The notes below the pieces were generated by a model, which ran no database searches, had not been told where the DNA came from, and saw only the letters and a list, made by a program, of their open reading frames with translations. Made by a program: the position numbers and the translations under genes. Below, piece after piece: positions 52,428-60,459 of a DNA stretch of 64,000 bases. The stretch is from NCBI GenBank assembly GCA_021732025.1, contig JAKFVU010000012.1, positions 1 through 64,000 of the forward strand, given 5' to 3'. How positions within the stretch are numbered: the first letter of the stretch is position 1; every line of letters begins with the position of its first letter. Source of the DNA: Candidatus Obscuribacterales bacterium. GTDB taxonomy: Bacteria; Cyanobacteriota; Vampirovibrionia; Obscuribacterales; Obscuribacteraceae.

Positions 52428-52766
52428 CTAAAGGCGGCGCAGAGTCTTCTGAATATCATTGAGGTGTGCGTTGAAGATTTCTTTGGCAACGTCTAAAAGC
52501 TTAAAAACCTTTGGATCGCTACACGAATAAAATATGTTTATGCCTTGCTTACGAGAAGAAACAAGGTTTTTGGCTTTCAGAACAGCTAACTGCTGAGATA
52601 CATTTGGCAACTCAACACCTAAGCGATCGCGGATCTCAGAAACAGTCAACTCTTCATAGCGCAATTCATCAATTATGCGAATACGAAGTGGGTTACTCAA
52701 AGCCTTGAAAAAATCAGCTTTGAACTCTGCCAGTTTGACACTTTGATTCTTTGGGCTCTGAGGCAC
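52428..52766 (-). CDS. ArsR-family transcriptional regulator
   Basis: The 112-residue winged-helix repressor starts at GTG 52766. The DNA-binding part reads FKALSNPLRIRIIDELRYEE, TVSEIRDRLGVELPNVSQQL, and AVLKAKNLVSSRKQG; the wing follows with NIFYSCSD. The usual arsenic or metal CxC box in the alpha-3 helix is absent (VELPNVSQ), so the inducer is not As/Cd of the classical type. One cysteine remains in the wing (YSCSD). The gene lies between two genes whose promoters carry related repeats, and a third repeat (52863-52875) lies upstream of its own start, suggesting autoregulation. Confidence 0.88.
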   Translation of the reverse strand: MPQSPKNQSVKLAEFKADFFKALSNPLRIRIIDELRYEELTVSEIRDRLGVELPNVSQQLAVLKAKNLVSSRKQGINIFYSCSDPKVFKLLDVAKEIFNAHLNDIQKTLRRL

Positions 52767-52862
52767 TGTAATACTTCTCTACAATTTGGCTAAATTCGAG
52801 CAAGTCCTAACTACCTAACTTGCTCAGCTAAGGCCAGTAGAATCAGTACACTTGCAACACTC

Positions 52863-52875
52863 TGCAATTATTGCA
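52863..52875. promoter_or_regulatory. Operator-like palindrome upstream of arsR, site C
   Basis: TGCAAT-T-ATTGCA is a palindrome about 97 bases upstream of the arsR-like start. It is related in core (TTGCA/GCAAT) to sites A and B but shorter. Confidence 0.4.
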
Positions 52876-52921
52876 TAAACAGCTAAGACCGTCTACGAAA
52901 GCTAGTGTCACCGCCGATCGG

Positions 52922-52951
52922 TTGACAGGGGGAGAAGGCAATTGATATATT
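52922..52951 (+). promoter_or_regulatory. Sigma70-type promoter of the RRM gene
   Basis: TTGACA (52922-52927), an 18-base spacer and TATATT (52946-52951) form a near-consensus promoter. Site B starts 15 bases after the -10 box, where a bound repressor would block initiation or early elongation. Confidence 0.65.
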
Positions 52952-52965
52952 CGTAGTATGTAGCA

Positions 52966-52982
52966 ATTGCGCAAGTTTGCAA
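52966..52982. promoter_or_regulatory. Operator-like repeat, site B
   Basis: ATTGCGCAAGTTTGCAA agrees with site A (ATTGCGCAAGTACGCAA) at 15 of 17 positions, and TTATAA follows both at similar distance. It lies about 41 bases before the start of the RRM protein. Confidence 0.5.
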
Positions 52983-53023
52983 GTTATAAACTTGGCCAAG
53001 ACCTCGCAGGCAGGAATTCAAAA

Positions 53024-53323
53024 ATGTCTCCACAACTATTGGTAGGAAACGTACCAGTCGAAGCAACAGAAGAAGCACTCAAAGAATATTTCAACAGCTT
53101 TGGTAGTGTCAGGTCTGTAACCATCGCAAAAAATGAAAAAGGCAAGGGTAAAGGTTTTGCCTTTGTCGAAATGAATTCACGCAAAGAAGCTGTACAAGCC
53201 CATGCGGCACTGGCAAGCTGCGAGTTTCTTGGCCGCAGACTATCAATTTCACTAAAAGACCCAGTGAATACCAAACCAACGGGAATATTTTCTTGGTTCA
53301 AGCTGTTCAAACCAGAACCTTAG
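53024..53323 (+). CDS. RRM-domain RNA-binding protein (cyanobacterial Rbp type)
   Basis: ATG 53024 is chosen because AGGA lies eight bases upstream; a TTG at 52967 in frame would lie over the operator. The 99-residue protein is a single RRM: RNP2 LLVGNVPVEA, RNP1 KGKGFAFVEM, and the alpha-2/beta-4 part FLGRRLSISL, followed by a short aromatic tail (FSWFKLFKPEP). Such single-RRM proteins are common in cyanobacteria, where many are cold-induced, and are rare in most other bacteria, so this supports the cyanobacterial-sister lineage. The upstream promoter and operator-like repeat suggest ArsR control. Confidence 0.92.
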   Translation: MSPQLLVGNVPVEATEEALKEYFNSFGSVRSVTIAKNEKGKGKGFAFVEMNSRKEAVQAHAALASCEFLGRRLSISLKDPVNTKPTGIFSWFKLFKPEP

Positions 53324-53347
53324 AAGATCAAGCCAAGAGATGCTAAA

Positions 53348-55078
53348 GTGCTCCTTCCACACTTCCACAAGAAGGGAAGGCTAGTCATTCGCCCAATCAG
53401 CCGTAGGTATGGCTTCTTACTAACTATTTCACTAGCTCTCACTGCCCTAGCGCCGACACAGTCGGCCGGGGCATTGTCGATACTGCCCCCCGCTGGCTCG
53501 AAACAACCGCCGCCACCTCCAGGGTCTGTCCCTCAGGAACCCTGGCCAGAGGAATTAGCCCCCTATTTGCCAACTGGCCTGAGCGATCCACGCCTTCGCA
53601 GAGATTTGGCAGCAGCACCTGGCACCAAATCGTTTAATAGCGCACTTACCGAGCGCTACGGCTACGAACTGTGCCGATATGCCACTAAGCTCGTCAAAGA
53701 AAAGAAATATCAAGCAGCTATTCCATTCTTGGATCTTTCCATAAAGTTGAATCAAACCAATCAGCATATAGCAATGCAACTGCGTGCGGAAACCTTGTTG
53801 ATACTGGCTAAAAATGCAACACCAACTGTGCGCAAGCGTTATCTACAACAAGCACTAGCAGACGCTGACAGTATGCTGAAGAATCAAGACGCAGACATTT
53901 TCACCATTCTAAAATTGCAAGTATTAACAGCGCTGGGGCGGAAGCAAGAAGCAATTGATTGTTGCACTGCTGCTTTCATTCACGCACAAATCTTCGGCCG
54001 TGACACCGCAAAATTGTCTGCCTATCACTTGCGTTTAACTGGCAAGAGTAAACCCGACAATACCAGCGCTATTAGAGTTAAAGACGTGCCAAAAGTTCGC
54101 GCAGTTATTCTCAGCCTAATTAAAAATGGTACGAGGCCAAACCTGGTGTACGGCAGGCGTGATCACGGTGCACTGTTCCCTAAAATCGACCTCTTTCATC
54201 CAAGCGATAACCCTAAACAAAATGCCATTTATCTTATGGTAAATTCAACCACAGCGGCAGTGACACCAGCCATGGTCAAAGAGTGGCTTGCTCAGAGCGA
54301 TGTAAGTAGCCTCTGCCAAGTGAGCCAAGCAACTCCAACATCAACATTGAAAGCAATATATCCCTGGGGTGAACTAAATGTTGACTTCAACAACCCTGAC
54401 TTCACTGCATCATGCCTCACCTTCAAAGAAGGAAAAGCTGCAGAAGCAAAAGAAGTCACTGAACAGCCCACTCTTAGTAATGAAGACGAAGGTCGACCAG
54501 CTACATTTGCCCAAAATCTAAGCAAGATTGACAAACTACTCGCTGCTGGTCACTACGATGACATAATCGCTTTAGTTGATACCACCTTAAGTTGGGCCGG
54601 CAATCCATCCACCAAAGCAACTAAAGACGCCATTCGTCCAAGATTAGTGCTCATGAAAGAGGCACAGAACAAGAGCAACATCGCTGCCTATTTAAGAGAA
54701 GCACCATTTTCGCAAATCGTTTTGCTAATAAACAAAATTCAGCTAGGTGAACGCAATGAATTTTTCACACCCGATGAATACGCTTCGAAGAAATATTATC
54801 TTAAAGGCAAAATGAATAAAGACTACTCTGGATCCTGTGAAATCTGGGGCGGTCGTGATTTTGCACCGCTCTACATTCAAGGCAAAACTGAGGCAGCTGT
54901 TAAACTATTTTCCTCACTCAAAATAGAGCTGCCATTCGACTATGACTACCAAGCGCACCAAATTGCGCCACCATCAGGGCTCATGATTGATGCAATCTTA
55001 GATGAAGAGAGCGATATAGCAACGAAGAATTGGCTAGAAACACAAAAAGAGGCAGAGGAGAAAAATCTTGTTCATTAA
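53348..55078 (+). CDS. Secreted hypothetical protein with helical repeats
   Basis: The 576-residue product starts at GTG 53348 and has a signal peptide (YGFLLTISLALTALAPTQSA, about residues 21-40) and a proline-rich linker (KQPPPPPGSVPQ). The region about 100-230 is helical with TPR-like periodicity (YQAAIPFLDLSIKLNQTNQH). The C-terminal half is a mixed domain (YGRRDHGALFPKIDLFHPSD and following) of no recognised family. It lies 24 bases after the RRM gene and overlaps the next gene by 11 bases, so it may share the RRM transcript. Confidence 0.7.
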   Translation: MLLPHFHKKGRLVIRPISRRYGFLLTISLALTALAPTQSAGALSILPPAGSKQPPPPPGSVPQEPWPEELAPYLPTGLSDPRLRRDLAAAPGTKSFNSALTERYGYELCRYATKLVKEKKYQAAIPFLDLSIKLNQTNQHIAMQLRAETLLILAKNATPTVRKRYLQQALADADSMLKNQDADIFTILKLQVLTALGRKQEAIDCCTAAFIHAQIFGRDTAKLSAYHLRLTGKSKPDNTSAIRVKDVPKVRAVILSLIKNGTRPNLVYGRRDHGALFPKIDLFHPSDNPKQNAIYLMVNSTTAAVTPAMVKEWLAQSDVSSLCQVSQATPTSTLKAIYPWGELNVDFNNPDFTASCLTFKEGKAAEAKEVTEQPTLSNEDEGRPATFAQNLSKIDKLLAAGHYDDIIALVDTTLSWAGNPSTKATKDAIRPRLVLMKEAQNKSNIAAYLREAPFSQIVLLINKIQLGERNEFFTPDEYASKKYYLKGKMNKDYSGSCEIWGGRDFAPLYIQGKTEAAVKLFSSLKIELPFDYDYQAHQIAPPSGLMIDAILDEESDIATKNWLETQKEAEEKNLVH

Positions 55079-55427
55079 GAAAACCATTACCGCAGTAGCA
55101 GTCGATTCAGCAAGAGACTACCTGAAAGAACGGTTGGCAGAGTTAAAACAGCTTGATCTAGACAAAGACGGCCAAAAAGATGTCGATCAAGTGATGGAAG
55201 TCTTGAATCACTTGGGTGAGAAAGTAAAAGACTCAATAGACTCGACAGACTTTCCCAAACTGGCAAGCGGCTTAGAGCAAATCTTCAATGGCATCGGCTT
55301 GGTTGGTGATTCAGTTGACAGACAGAAGCTTGCAGCAACCTGCGACGAGTTAGCTAAAGGCATTGGCCAAATCGGCCATCTCTTAAGACTGGGCATTGCC
55401 GAAGTGAAGAATCAAGAGCAATCGTAA
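55068..55427 (+). CDS. Small helical protein with EF-hand/dockerin-like loop
   Basis: The 119-residue protein starts at TTG 55068 inside the end of the upstream gene. It is largely helical: LKERLAELKQLDLDKDGQKD then VDQVMEVLNHLGEKVKDSID and later SGLEQIFNGIGLVGDSVD. The segment DLDKDGQKDVD has the spacing of a calcium-binding loop (DxDxDGxxD). No signal peptide is seen. The family is unknown. Confidence 0.6.
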   Translation: MFIKKTITAVAVDSARDYLKERLAELKQLDLDKDGQKDVDQVMEVLNHLGEKVKDSIDSTDFPKLASGLEQIFNGIGLVGDSVDRQKLAATCDELAKGIGQIGHLLRLGIAEVKNQEQS

Positions 55428-55449
55428 AAGGCAATCAATATTTGAAATG

Positions 55450-55806
55450 CTAGGTGGTCGGTGAGATGCGCTCACGAGTGCGTAGAATTAACTTGCGTAG
55501 TTCATCTAAAATGATAATCACAGGCGCCCAAAGCAGAGCAAAGCCCCACTCATTAACTCCCACAGCTGCGGTATTGAAAATATTTTGCATAAATGGCACA
55601 TAAACTAAGACAGCCAGCAATAGCATCTCTGAAGCAATACCAATGAGAACCAACTTGTTGCCAAATATTCCCACACTGAATAGCGATCGTCTATCGCTGC
55701 GGCAACAAAGAACAGCACCAACTTGAGCTGCAACAATTCCCATTAGAGTCATAGTAGTAGCCATTCTATAGATTTCACTACCCGCCCCAGCCAACTCGGC
55801 ACTAGG
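55450..55806 (-). pseudogene. C-terminal part of the P-type ATPase after in-frame TGA
   Basis: After the TGA at 55807-55809 the same frame continues through PSAELAGAGSEIYRMATTMT and two or three membrane helices to a normal C-terminus ending LRKLILRTRERISPTT. This matches the Cation_ATPase_C part (ATTMTLMGIVAAQVGAVLCC, FGNKLVLIGIASEMLLLAV). The segment has no plausible start signal of its own. Either a nonsense mutation split the gene or the TGA is read through. Confidence 0.6.
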
Positions 55807-58245
55807 TCAACCATGCAAATAATTGACATAGAAATAGCAAGACATTCCAGCCGTTGCCTCAATTAAGCCATACCAGAGTAAGGCGCGAGCGAGAAGTGGA
55901 AAGTCAAGCAATGGCTTGCTCAAGTCTCGCGGCGGGCAGCTCATTAAACCAGGTTCGGCAGCCTCGGTGCCTAGACCCAGAGCTGGCACCATATCAGTGC
56001 CAAGGTCAACGGAGAGCACTTGCATAACTGTCAGTGGCAGAGGAATGGCACCAAGGCTAAATAAAGTGACGACGAAGGGTACGGCCTCAGCCATATTGCT
56101 ATTAAAGACATAAATGGCAAACTTTCTGATATTGGCATAAACAGCCCGTCCTAGCTCAACGGCGTTAACAATAGAGGCGAAATTGTCGTCGGTTAAAATC
56201 ATATCGGCCGATTCGCGAGCAACATCACTACCAGAGATTCCCATGGCTATCCCGATATCGCCTTTGCGCAAAGCTGGGGCGTCATTGACACCATCACCAG
56301 TGACAGCGACAACTAGACCCAAAGACTGAAAAGCAGTGACAATACGCAGCTTGTGCTCTGGCGTTACTCGAGCAAAAATCACATTGGCATGAAGATATTG
56401 GTGCAAAGCAGCATCATCAAAAGTATCTAACTCGCGGCCGGTAATAACACGGCAGCTATCCTGTACTATGCCAACCTTGCGTGCGATGCTCTCAGCAGTA
56501 AGACCATAATCGCCTGTTATCATAACGATCTTGATACCAGCACTGTGACACTTTTGCACCGCCTCAGCAACACCATCATGTGGTGGATCCCACATGGCAA
56601 CAAGACCACAGAAAGAAAGCTCAACTTCAAGCGAATCAGGCGTCAATTCAGTGCCAGTGGGCAGCACTCTTTGAGCCATTGCCAGAACGCGCAAACCCTC
56701 ACGAGCATAGCAATCATTTGCTGCCATAATGGTCTGTCGATCGCTTTCTTGCAAAGGCCGTGACCCATTTGAACTCTCAAGCACTGAACAACGCGCTAGC
56801 ACCTCTGCTGGTGCACCTTTCAAGTAGAGTATGCGAGAGCTATTGTCATGATAAACAGTGCTCATACGTTTGCGAATAGAATCAAAGGGAATCTCGCATA
56901 TTCTCGGCACATCAAAGAATCGATGATCGAGCCCAACACCACCCTTGCGCGCAGCCACTAGAAGCGCTGCCTCAGTAGGATCACCTAAAATCTGCCAAGA
57001 GCCTGCATCAACATCTGATTTTGGCGGTATCAACCGAGCATTACTACAGCGCAAACCAGCAGTCAACACTTTCTCAAGAATCGCCTTTTCAGAAGAGCTT
57101 TTAGCACCATCAGCTGGCGGAGCAAGTCTCTTAATTTCGCCAGTTGGTGAATACCCCAGACCAGTCACCAAGTATTCAGCGCCTTCAGTCCAAATATGCT
57201 GCACTGTCATTTTGTTTTGTGTGATGGTACCGGTTTTATCTGAGCAAATAACATTGGTACAGCCCAGTGTTTCTACAGCCGATAACTTCTTGATTAAAGC
57301 GTGGCGCTTGGCCATTTGCTGCACACCCAATGCCAGCGATAAACTGACCGTAGGCAACATGCCCTCGGGCACAAACGCCACAATCATCCCCATGGCAAAG
57401 ACAAAGCCATCGCGAGGATCTATATGAGCAACCAAGACCGCTAACAGGAAGAAGAGGATACCAATAGCGGTGGCAAGAATGCTCACGGCCTTGGTCACTC
57501 GAGCCATCTCGTTTTGCAACGGGCTAGGTTGCTCACGAACAGATTGTGTCAGCCTAGCAATCTTGCCAAAGCGGCTATTCATACCAGTCATGCAAACCAC
57601 AGCTCGGCAAGTACCAGCAAGAACGCTGGTGCCAGCAAATAATAAATTACTCGCAGAAGAATCGTTGGCTTTCACAGCTTCCTCAGACTTTCGCACAGGC
57701 CGAGCCTCGCCAGAGAGTGTCGACTCATCCACTGACAATCTAGAAGCACTAATAATGCGGGCGTCAGCTGAAATAGCATCGCCCTCAGCTAGCACAAAAA
57801 TATCGCCCGGAACTAGCTGCTGAGCCGGAATAAGGAGCTCTTGGCCAGACCTAATAACGTGAGCATTGACCGGCAATAAACTTAAGAGCGCTTCTGTCGC
57901 TTTTCCCGCCTGAAACTCTTGCCAGAAGCTAAAGCAGCCGTTGATGACATTGACCATCCAAACAGCGATTCCAAGCTGTGGCATGCCAGCAACAAAGGCT
58001 AATGCTCCTGCAACCCAAAGTAGCCATGCCATTAAGTGCACGAAATTTGCCAAAAATGCTTTGACCAAGGACTTCTTAGCCAGCTTGGCTATAGTGTTCA
58101 ATCCATAGAGCTTCAGGCGTTCGTCGACTTGAGTCGAACTAAGCCCAGCAGAAGTGGTATCGAGAGCCTCAAGTGCCGCGGATGGAGAAAGACTCCCTAT
58201 GTTGGCTATATCTTTAAGTTGAGAAGTGATTAGCGTACCTTTCAA
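55807..58245 (-). CDS. Cation-transporting P-type ATPase (type II), truncated by in-frame TGA
   Basis: The 812-residue part contains an N-terminal cation-ATPase domain, four membrane helices, the actuator motif STLSGEARPV (LSGE in place of TGES), the M4 segment PEGMLPTVSLSLALG, the phosphorylation site VICSDKTGTITQNKMT near residue 334, the nucleotide-binding GDPTEAALL and the hinge TGDGVNDAPALRKGDIG. These are features of Ca2+/Na+-type P-type ATPases. Translation would stop after FYVNYLHG, at a place where family members usually have Trp, within the C-terminal membrane part. The downstream frame carries the missing helices. The intact gene would cover 55450-58245, about 931 residues, the normal length. 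Confidence 0.88.
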   Translation of the reverse strand: MKGTLITSQLKDIANIGSLSPSAALEALDTTSAGLSSTQVDERLKLYGLNTIAKLAKKSLVKAFLANFVHLMAWLLWVAGALAFVAGMPQLGIAVWMVNVINGCFSFWQEFQAGKATEALLSLLPVNAHVIRSGQELLIPAQQLVPGDIFVLAEGDAISADARIISASRLSVDESTLSGEARPVRKSEEAVKANDSSASNLLFAGTSVLAGTCRAVVCMTGMNSRFGKIARLTQSVREQPSPLQNEMARVTKAVSILATAIGILFFLLAVLVAHIDPRDGFVFAMGMIVAFVPEGMLPTVSLSLALGVQQMAKRHALIKKLSAVETLGCTNVICSDKTGTITQNKMTVQHIWTEGAEYLVTGLGYSPTGEIKRLAPPADGAKSSSEKAILEKVLTAGLRCSNARLIPPKSDVDAGSWQILGDPTEAALLVAARKGGVGLDHRFFDVPRICEIPFDSIRKRMSTVYHDNSSRILYLKGAPAEVLARCSVLESSNGSRPLQESDRQTIMAANDCYAREGLRVLAMAQRVLPTGTELTPDSLEVELSFCGLVAMWDPPHDGVAEAVQKCHSAGIKIVMITGDYGLTAESIARKVGIVQDSCRVITGRELDTFDDAALHQYLHANVIFARVTPEHKLRIVTAFQSLGLVVAVTGDGVNDAPALRKGDIGIAMGISGSDVARESADMILTDDNFASIVNAVELGRAVYANIRKFAIYVFNSNMAEAVPFVVTLFSLGAIPLPLTVMQVLSVDLGTDMVPALGLGTEAAEPGLMSCPPRDLSKPLLDFPLLARALLWYGLIEATAGMSCYFYVNYLHG

Positions 58246-58270
58246 TTGGAACAGTTGGGCCTAGCCCATG

Positions 58271-59200
58271 CTAGTCATACCAGCCAGCCTTGAGCAAAAC
58301 TCCTTCGCAATTAAATATAGGTTTGGCGAATTCTTCTGGCCAGAGCAAAATAGACTCAAAAGCCACCCGGCGCAGCAGTGCAGTGGGACATTCGCCGGTA
58401 GATGTAATTCGGTGATCACCAGAATCGATGGTGGGCAAGACAATAACACGACCACTATCGACAGAGTCTTTCATTTGACTAAAGTTCAAGAGCCCGCCAC
58501 CATCAGTCATAGAAACTACTTTTATGCGCTCTTCTTCAATTTCATCATCGGCCGCAATTAAGTCACGGACAAACGCCGAGGCTGACTCTTCATGAACTCC
58601 TGAAGCTAAAATTGTCACACTATATTTAGCACCAAGAGCCAGCGCAGAATGCATGCAATTTTTTAACCAGTTGACGTTCATATGATCCATCGAAACAAAA
58701 ATAGCAAACTCAGTAATGGCTTGAATTGGCTTTTGCACAAACAGAATTGGAATTGGCGATAGGTGAGCAAGACGCTCCGCGCGAGAAAGCTTGATGCCCT
58801 GGCAGGCCGGATAGTCAACCGCTGCGCGTTTACGATAGCCAACCACTAGCAAATCTCGCCCTGGTGCTAATTTGCAGATCTCTTCAACGGGATCGCCCTC
58901 AGCACAAATAAAGGTTGAATCGACATTATGAGAGGCAGCTCGAGCAGTGTATGAATCTTCCAACTTCGATGCAATTGCTCGCAACGACTGACAAATGTTC
59001 TCATAGGCAGCCACATAAGGCCCAGAACCAACTAACCCAGCCTTCTCTTGACCCAAAAACTGAAGGGTGCCAAAAATATCAATAGTGTGCTGCGCTGTAA
59101 CTTTTGACTGACTGTTACTGGCCAAGGACCACACAAACTCAGAAGCGAAGAGAGCCTCGGGAGAGCCATTGATTGGCAATAGAAAAGAACTTGGTTTCAT
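58271..59200 (-). CDS. Universal stress protein with two Usp-like domains
   Basis: The 309-residue protein (ATG 59200) has two UspA-like halves. The first carries FLLPINGSPEALFASEFVWS and later DLLVVGYRKRAA; the second carries FAIFVSMDHMNVNWLKNCMH. The ATP-binding GxxGxxxS pattern is not obvious, so it may be of the non-ATP-binding class. Usp proteins respond to starvation or redox stress. It is directly upstream of the P-type ATPase on the same strand, 25 bases apart, and they may be co-expressed. Confidence 0.8.
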   Translation of the reverse strand: MKPSSFLLPINGSPEALFASEFVWSLASNSQSKVTAQHTIDIFGTLQFLGQEKAGLVGSGPYVAAYENICQSLRAIASKLEDSYTARAASHNVDSTFICAEGDPVEEICKLAPGRDLLVVGYRKRAAVDYPACQGIKLSRAERLAHLSPIPILFVQKPIQAITEFAIFVSMDHMNVNWLKNCMHSALALGAKYSVTILASGVHEESASAFVRDLIAADDEIEEERIKVVSMTDGGGLLNFSQMKDSVDSGRVIVLPTIDSGDHRITSTGECPTALLRRVAFESILLWPEEFAKPIFNCEGVLLKAGWYD

Positions 59201-59335
59201 GACCGCTCCTCGACAATATAATTACACTCCTTATTGTGGTTGATATCCGCAGGTAAAACATCCCTAGAAGGCAGTATTAATTACCTCGAGGAGTCATCCT
59301 TTCGGTTCGAGCGCTAACCATTATTGAGCAACGAA

Positions 59336-59710
59336 CTACTGAAACATACTCGGTGGGTTAATAATGTTCATCATAATCACGCGACCGCACTCAAGAAAAT
59401 AGAGCGACAAAAATAAGAAACCACCGGCAATACCAAAATTAACTGGCCTCTTAAATAGAGCTAGAGCACCAAAAACAGGCAACAAGGTAGACCAGAACAA
59501 CAGCATATAATATGCTTCTGGCAAGATAGAAAACATGCGCGGATGGCAAGAAACAAAAGCCCAAGTGCAGACGATTGCCCTTAGAAGCGTGGCAGAGACA
59601 ATCATTTTTCCGGGCTTCAATTTCTTGAATTCATGAATGAAAAAGAAAGCGCAGAGAACCAGATAGATGTTACAGCAAATCGTGTTGAAGAAAAAATCGA
59701 TAGGATGCAT
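59336..59710 (-). CDS. Small membrane protein with four helices
   Basis: The 124-residue protein starts at ATG 59710 and has about four hydrophobic helices (FFFNTICCNIYLVLCAFFFI, ALFKRPVNFGIAGGFLFL). No known family. It lies 55 bases after the stop of the AhpD-like gene on the same strand, and may be part of its transcript. Confidence 0.6.
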   Translation of the reverse strand: MHPIDFFFNTICCNIYLVLCAFFFIHEFKKLKPGKMIVSATLLRAIVCTWAFVSCHPRMFSILPEAYYMLLFWSTLLPVFGALALFKRPVNFGIAGGFLFLSLYFLECGRVIMMNIINPPSMFQ

Positions 59711-59765
59711 TGCAGGCGCTCCGTCTGGCTAATACCGAAAGGCTTCCTGCACTTCACTAAGATTG

Positions 59766-60344
59766 CTAAGGGCGACCCACCCCCAAACCATCAGCTACGC
59801 GATTAATATAATTGAACCACGAAGCAATAAGATTGATCTGCAATATGGCCGTATCGTCAAACCCGGCTTGGCGCAAAGCATCAATATCTTCGCGACAGAC
59901 TTTGGCTGGCGTTAGGGTCAATTTCGCTGCATAATCAAGCATGACAAGCTCCTCGGCCGTAATCGGAGCAGTGCGATAATCTTTTTTGATAGCCTCTTTT
60001 AGCGACTCATCCAGAGTCACGCGACGGAGAAACTCCGTATGAGACTCCAGTCAGTAAAAGCACTTATTGAGCGTCGAAACAGTGCCAGCAATAAGCTCAT
60101 GTTGTCGGCGAGAAAGAGGCAGTTCTGGATCCATTAATTTGCCAAATGTTGAAAACGCATGGCGCAGTGCCTCCGGAATGAGGCTATGAGCCATAACAAT
60201 TCCCGCACCCTCATCTTTGCTATCGGCGTCACCAAGCGCCTCTACCGGAATTCTGTACTCAGGTGGATACTGGTTCATTGATTCAGCCAGTATTTCTTGC
60301 AGTAACGGTGATTCAGATGCTGGGCAGGTCTTGATCCAAGTCAT
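59766..60344 (-). CDS. AhpD-like (peroxidase-related) candidate selenoprotein with CxxU motif
   Basis: Reading from ATG 60344 (ribosome-binding site GGAGG seven bases upstream) through the TGA at 60051-60053 to the TAG at 59766 gives one 192-residue protein. Both halves match the peroxidase-related/carboxymuconolactone-decarboxylase family: GIVMAHSLIPEALRHAFSTF and LPLSRRQHELIAGTVSTLNK before the TGA, LESHTEFLRRVTLDESLKEA and DALRQAGFDDTAILQINLIA after it. The active site reads C95-F-Y-(TGA98)-L-E-S-H102, where the family has CxxCxxxH, so TGA replaces the second redox cysteine. AhpD-like CxxU selenoproteins are known. A SECIS-like hairpin follows. An annotation pipeline would split this into two hypothetical ORFs. 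Probable role: thiol-dependent peroxide or redox chemistry. Confidence 0.82.
60014..60047 (-). promoter_or_regulatory. Candidate bacterial SECIS hairpin
   Basis: Three bases after the TGA begins GAGTC-TCAT-ACGGA-GTTTC-TCCGT-CGCGT-GACTC. The upper stem ACGGA/TCCGT carries a 5-base apical loop starting with G, 17 bases after the TGA. That agrees with the bacterial SECIS description (short stem, small loop with a G at the first or second position, 16-37 bases from the UGA). Folding was done by eye only. Confidence 0.6.
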
Positions 60345-60459
60345 CAACTATCCTCCAATGACAATCAGGTGAACTTTTCGCTGCGACCGTTCGACGCTCA
60401 CACGAAGATGCCACACTTAGGCATGATAATTGTATGGCATTTGGAACAAAGGAGACATA

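Noticed and set aside
52967..53023. Upstream TTG start of the RRM gene
   Set aside because: It would place the start over the operator-like repeat and lacks a ribosome-binding site; ATG 53024 has AGGA.
55807..55809. Reassignment of TGA to Trp in this genome
   Set aside because: Many genes here end with TGA in normal positions (for example 34852-34854 and 45901-45903), so the standard code holds.
55780..55812. SECIS element after the ATPase TGA
   Set aside because: Only a 3-bp GCC/GGC stem at the wrong distance was found.
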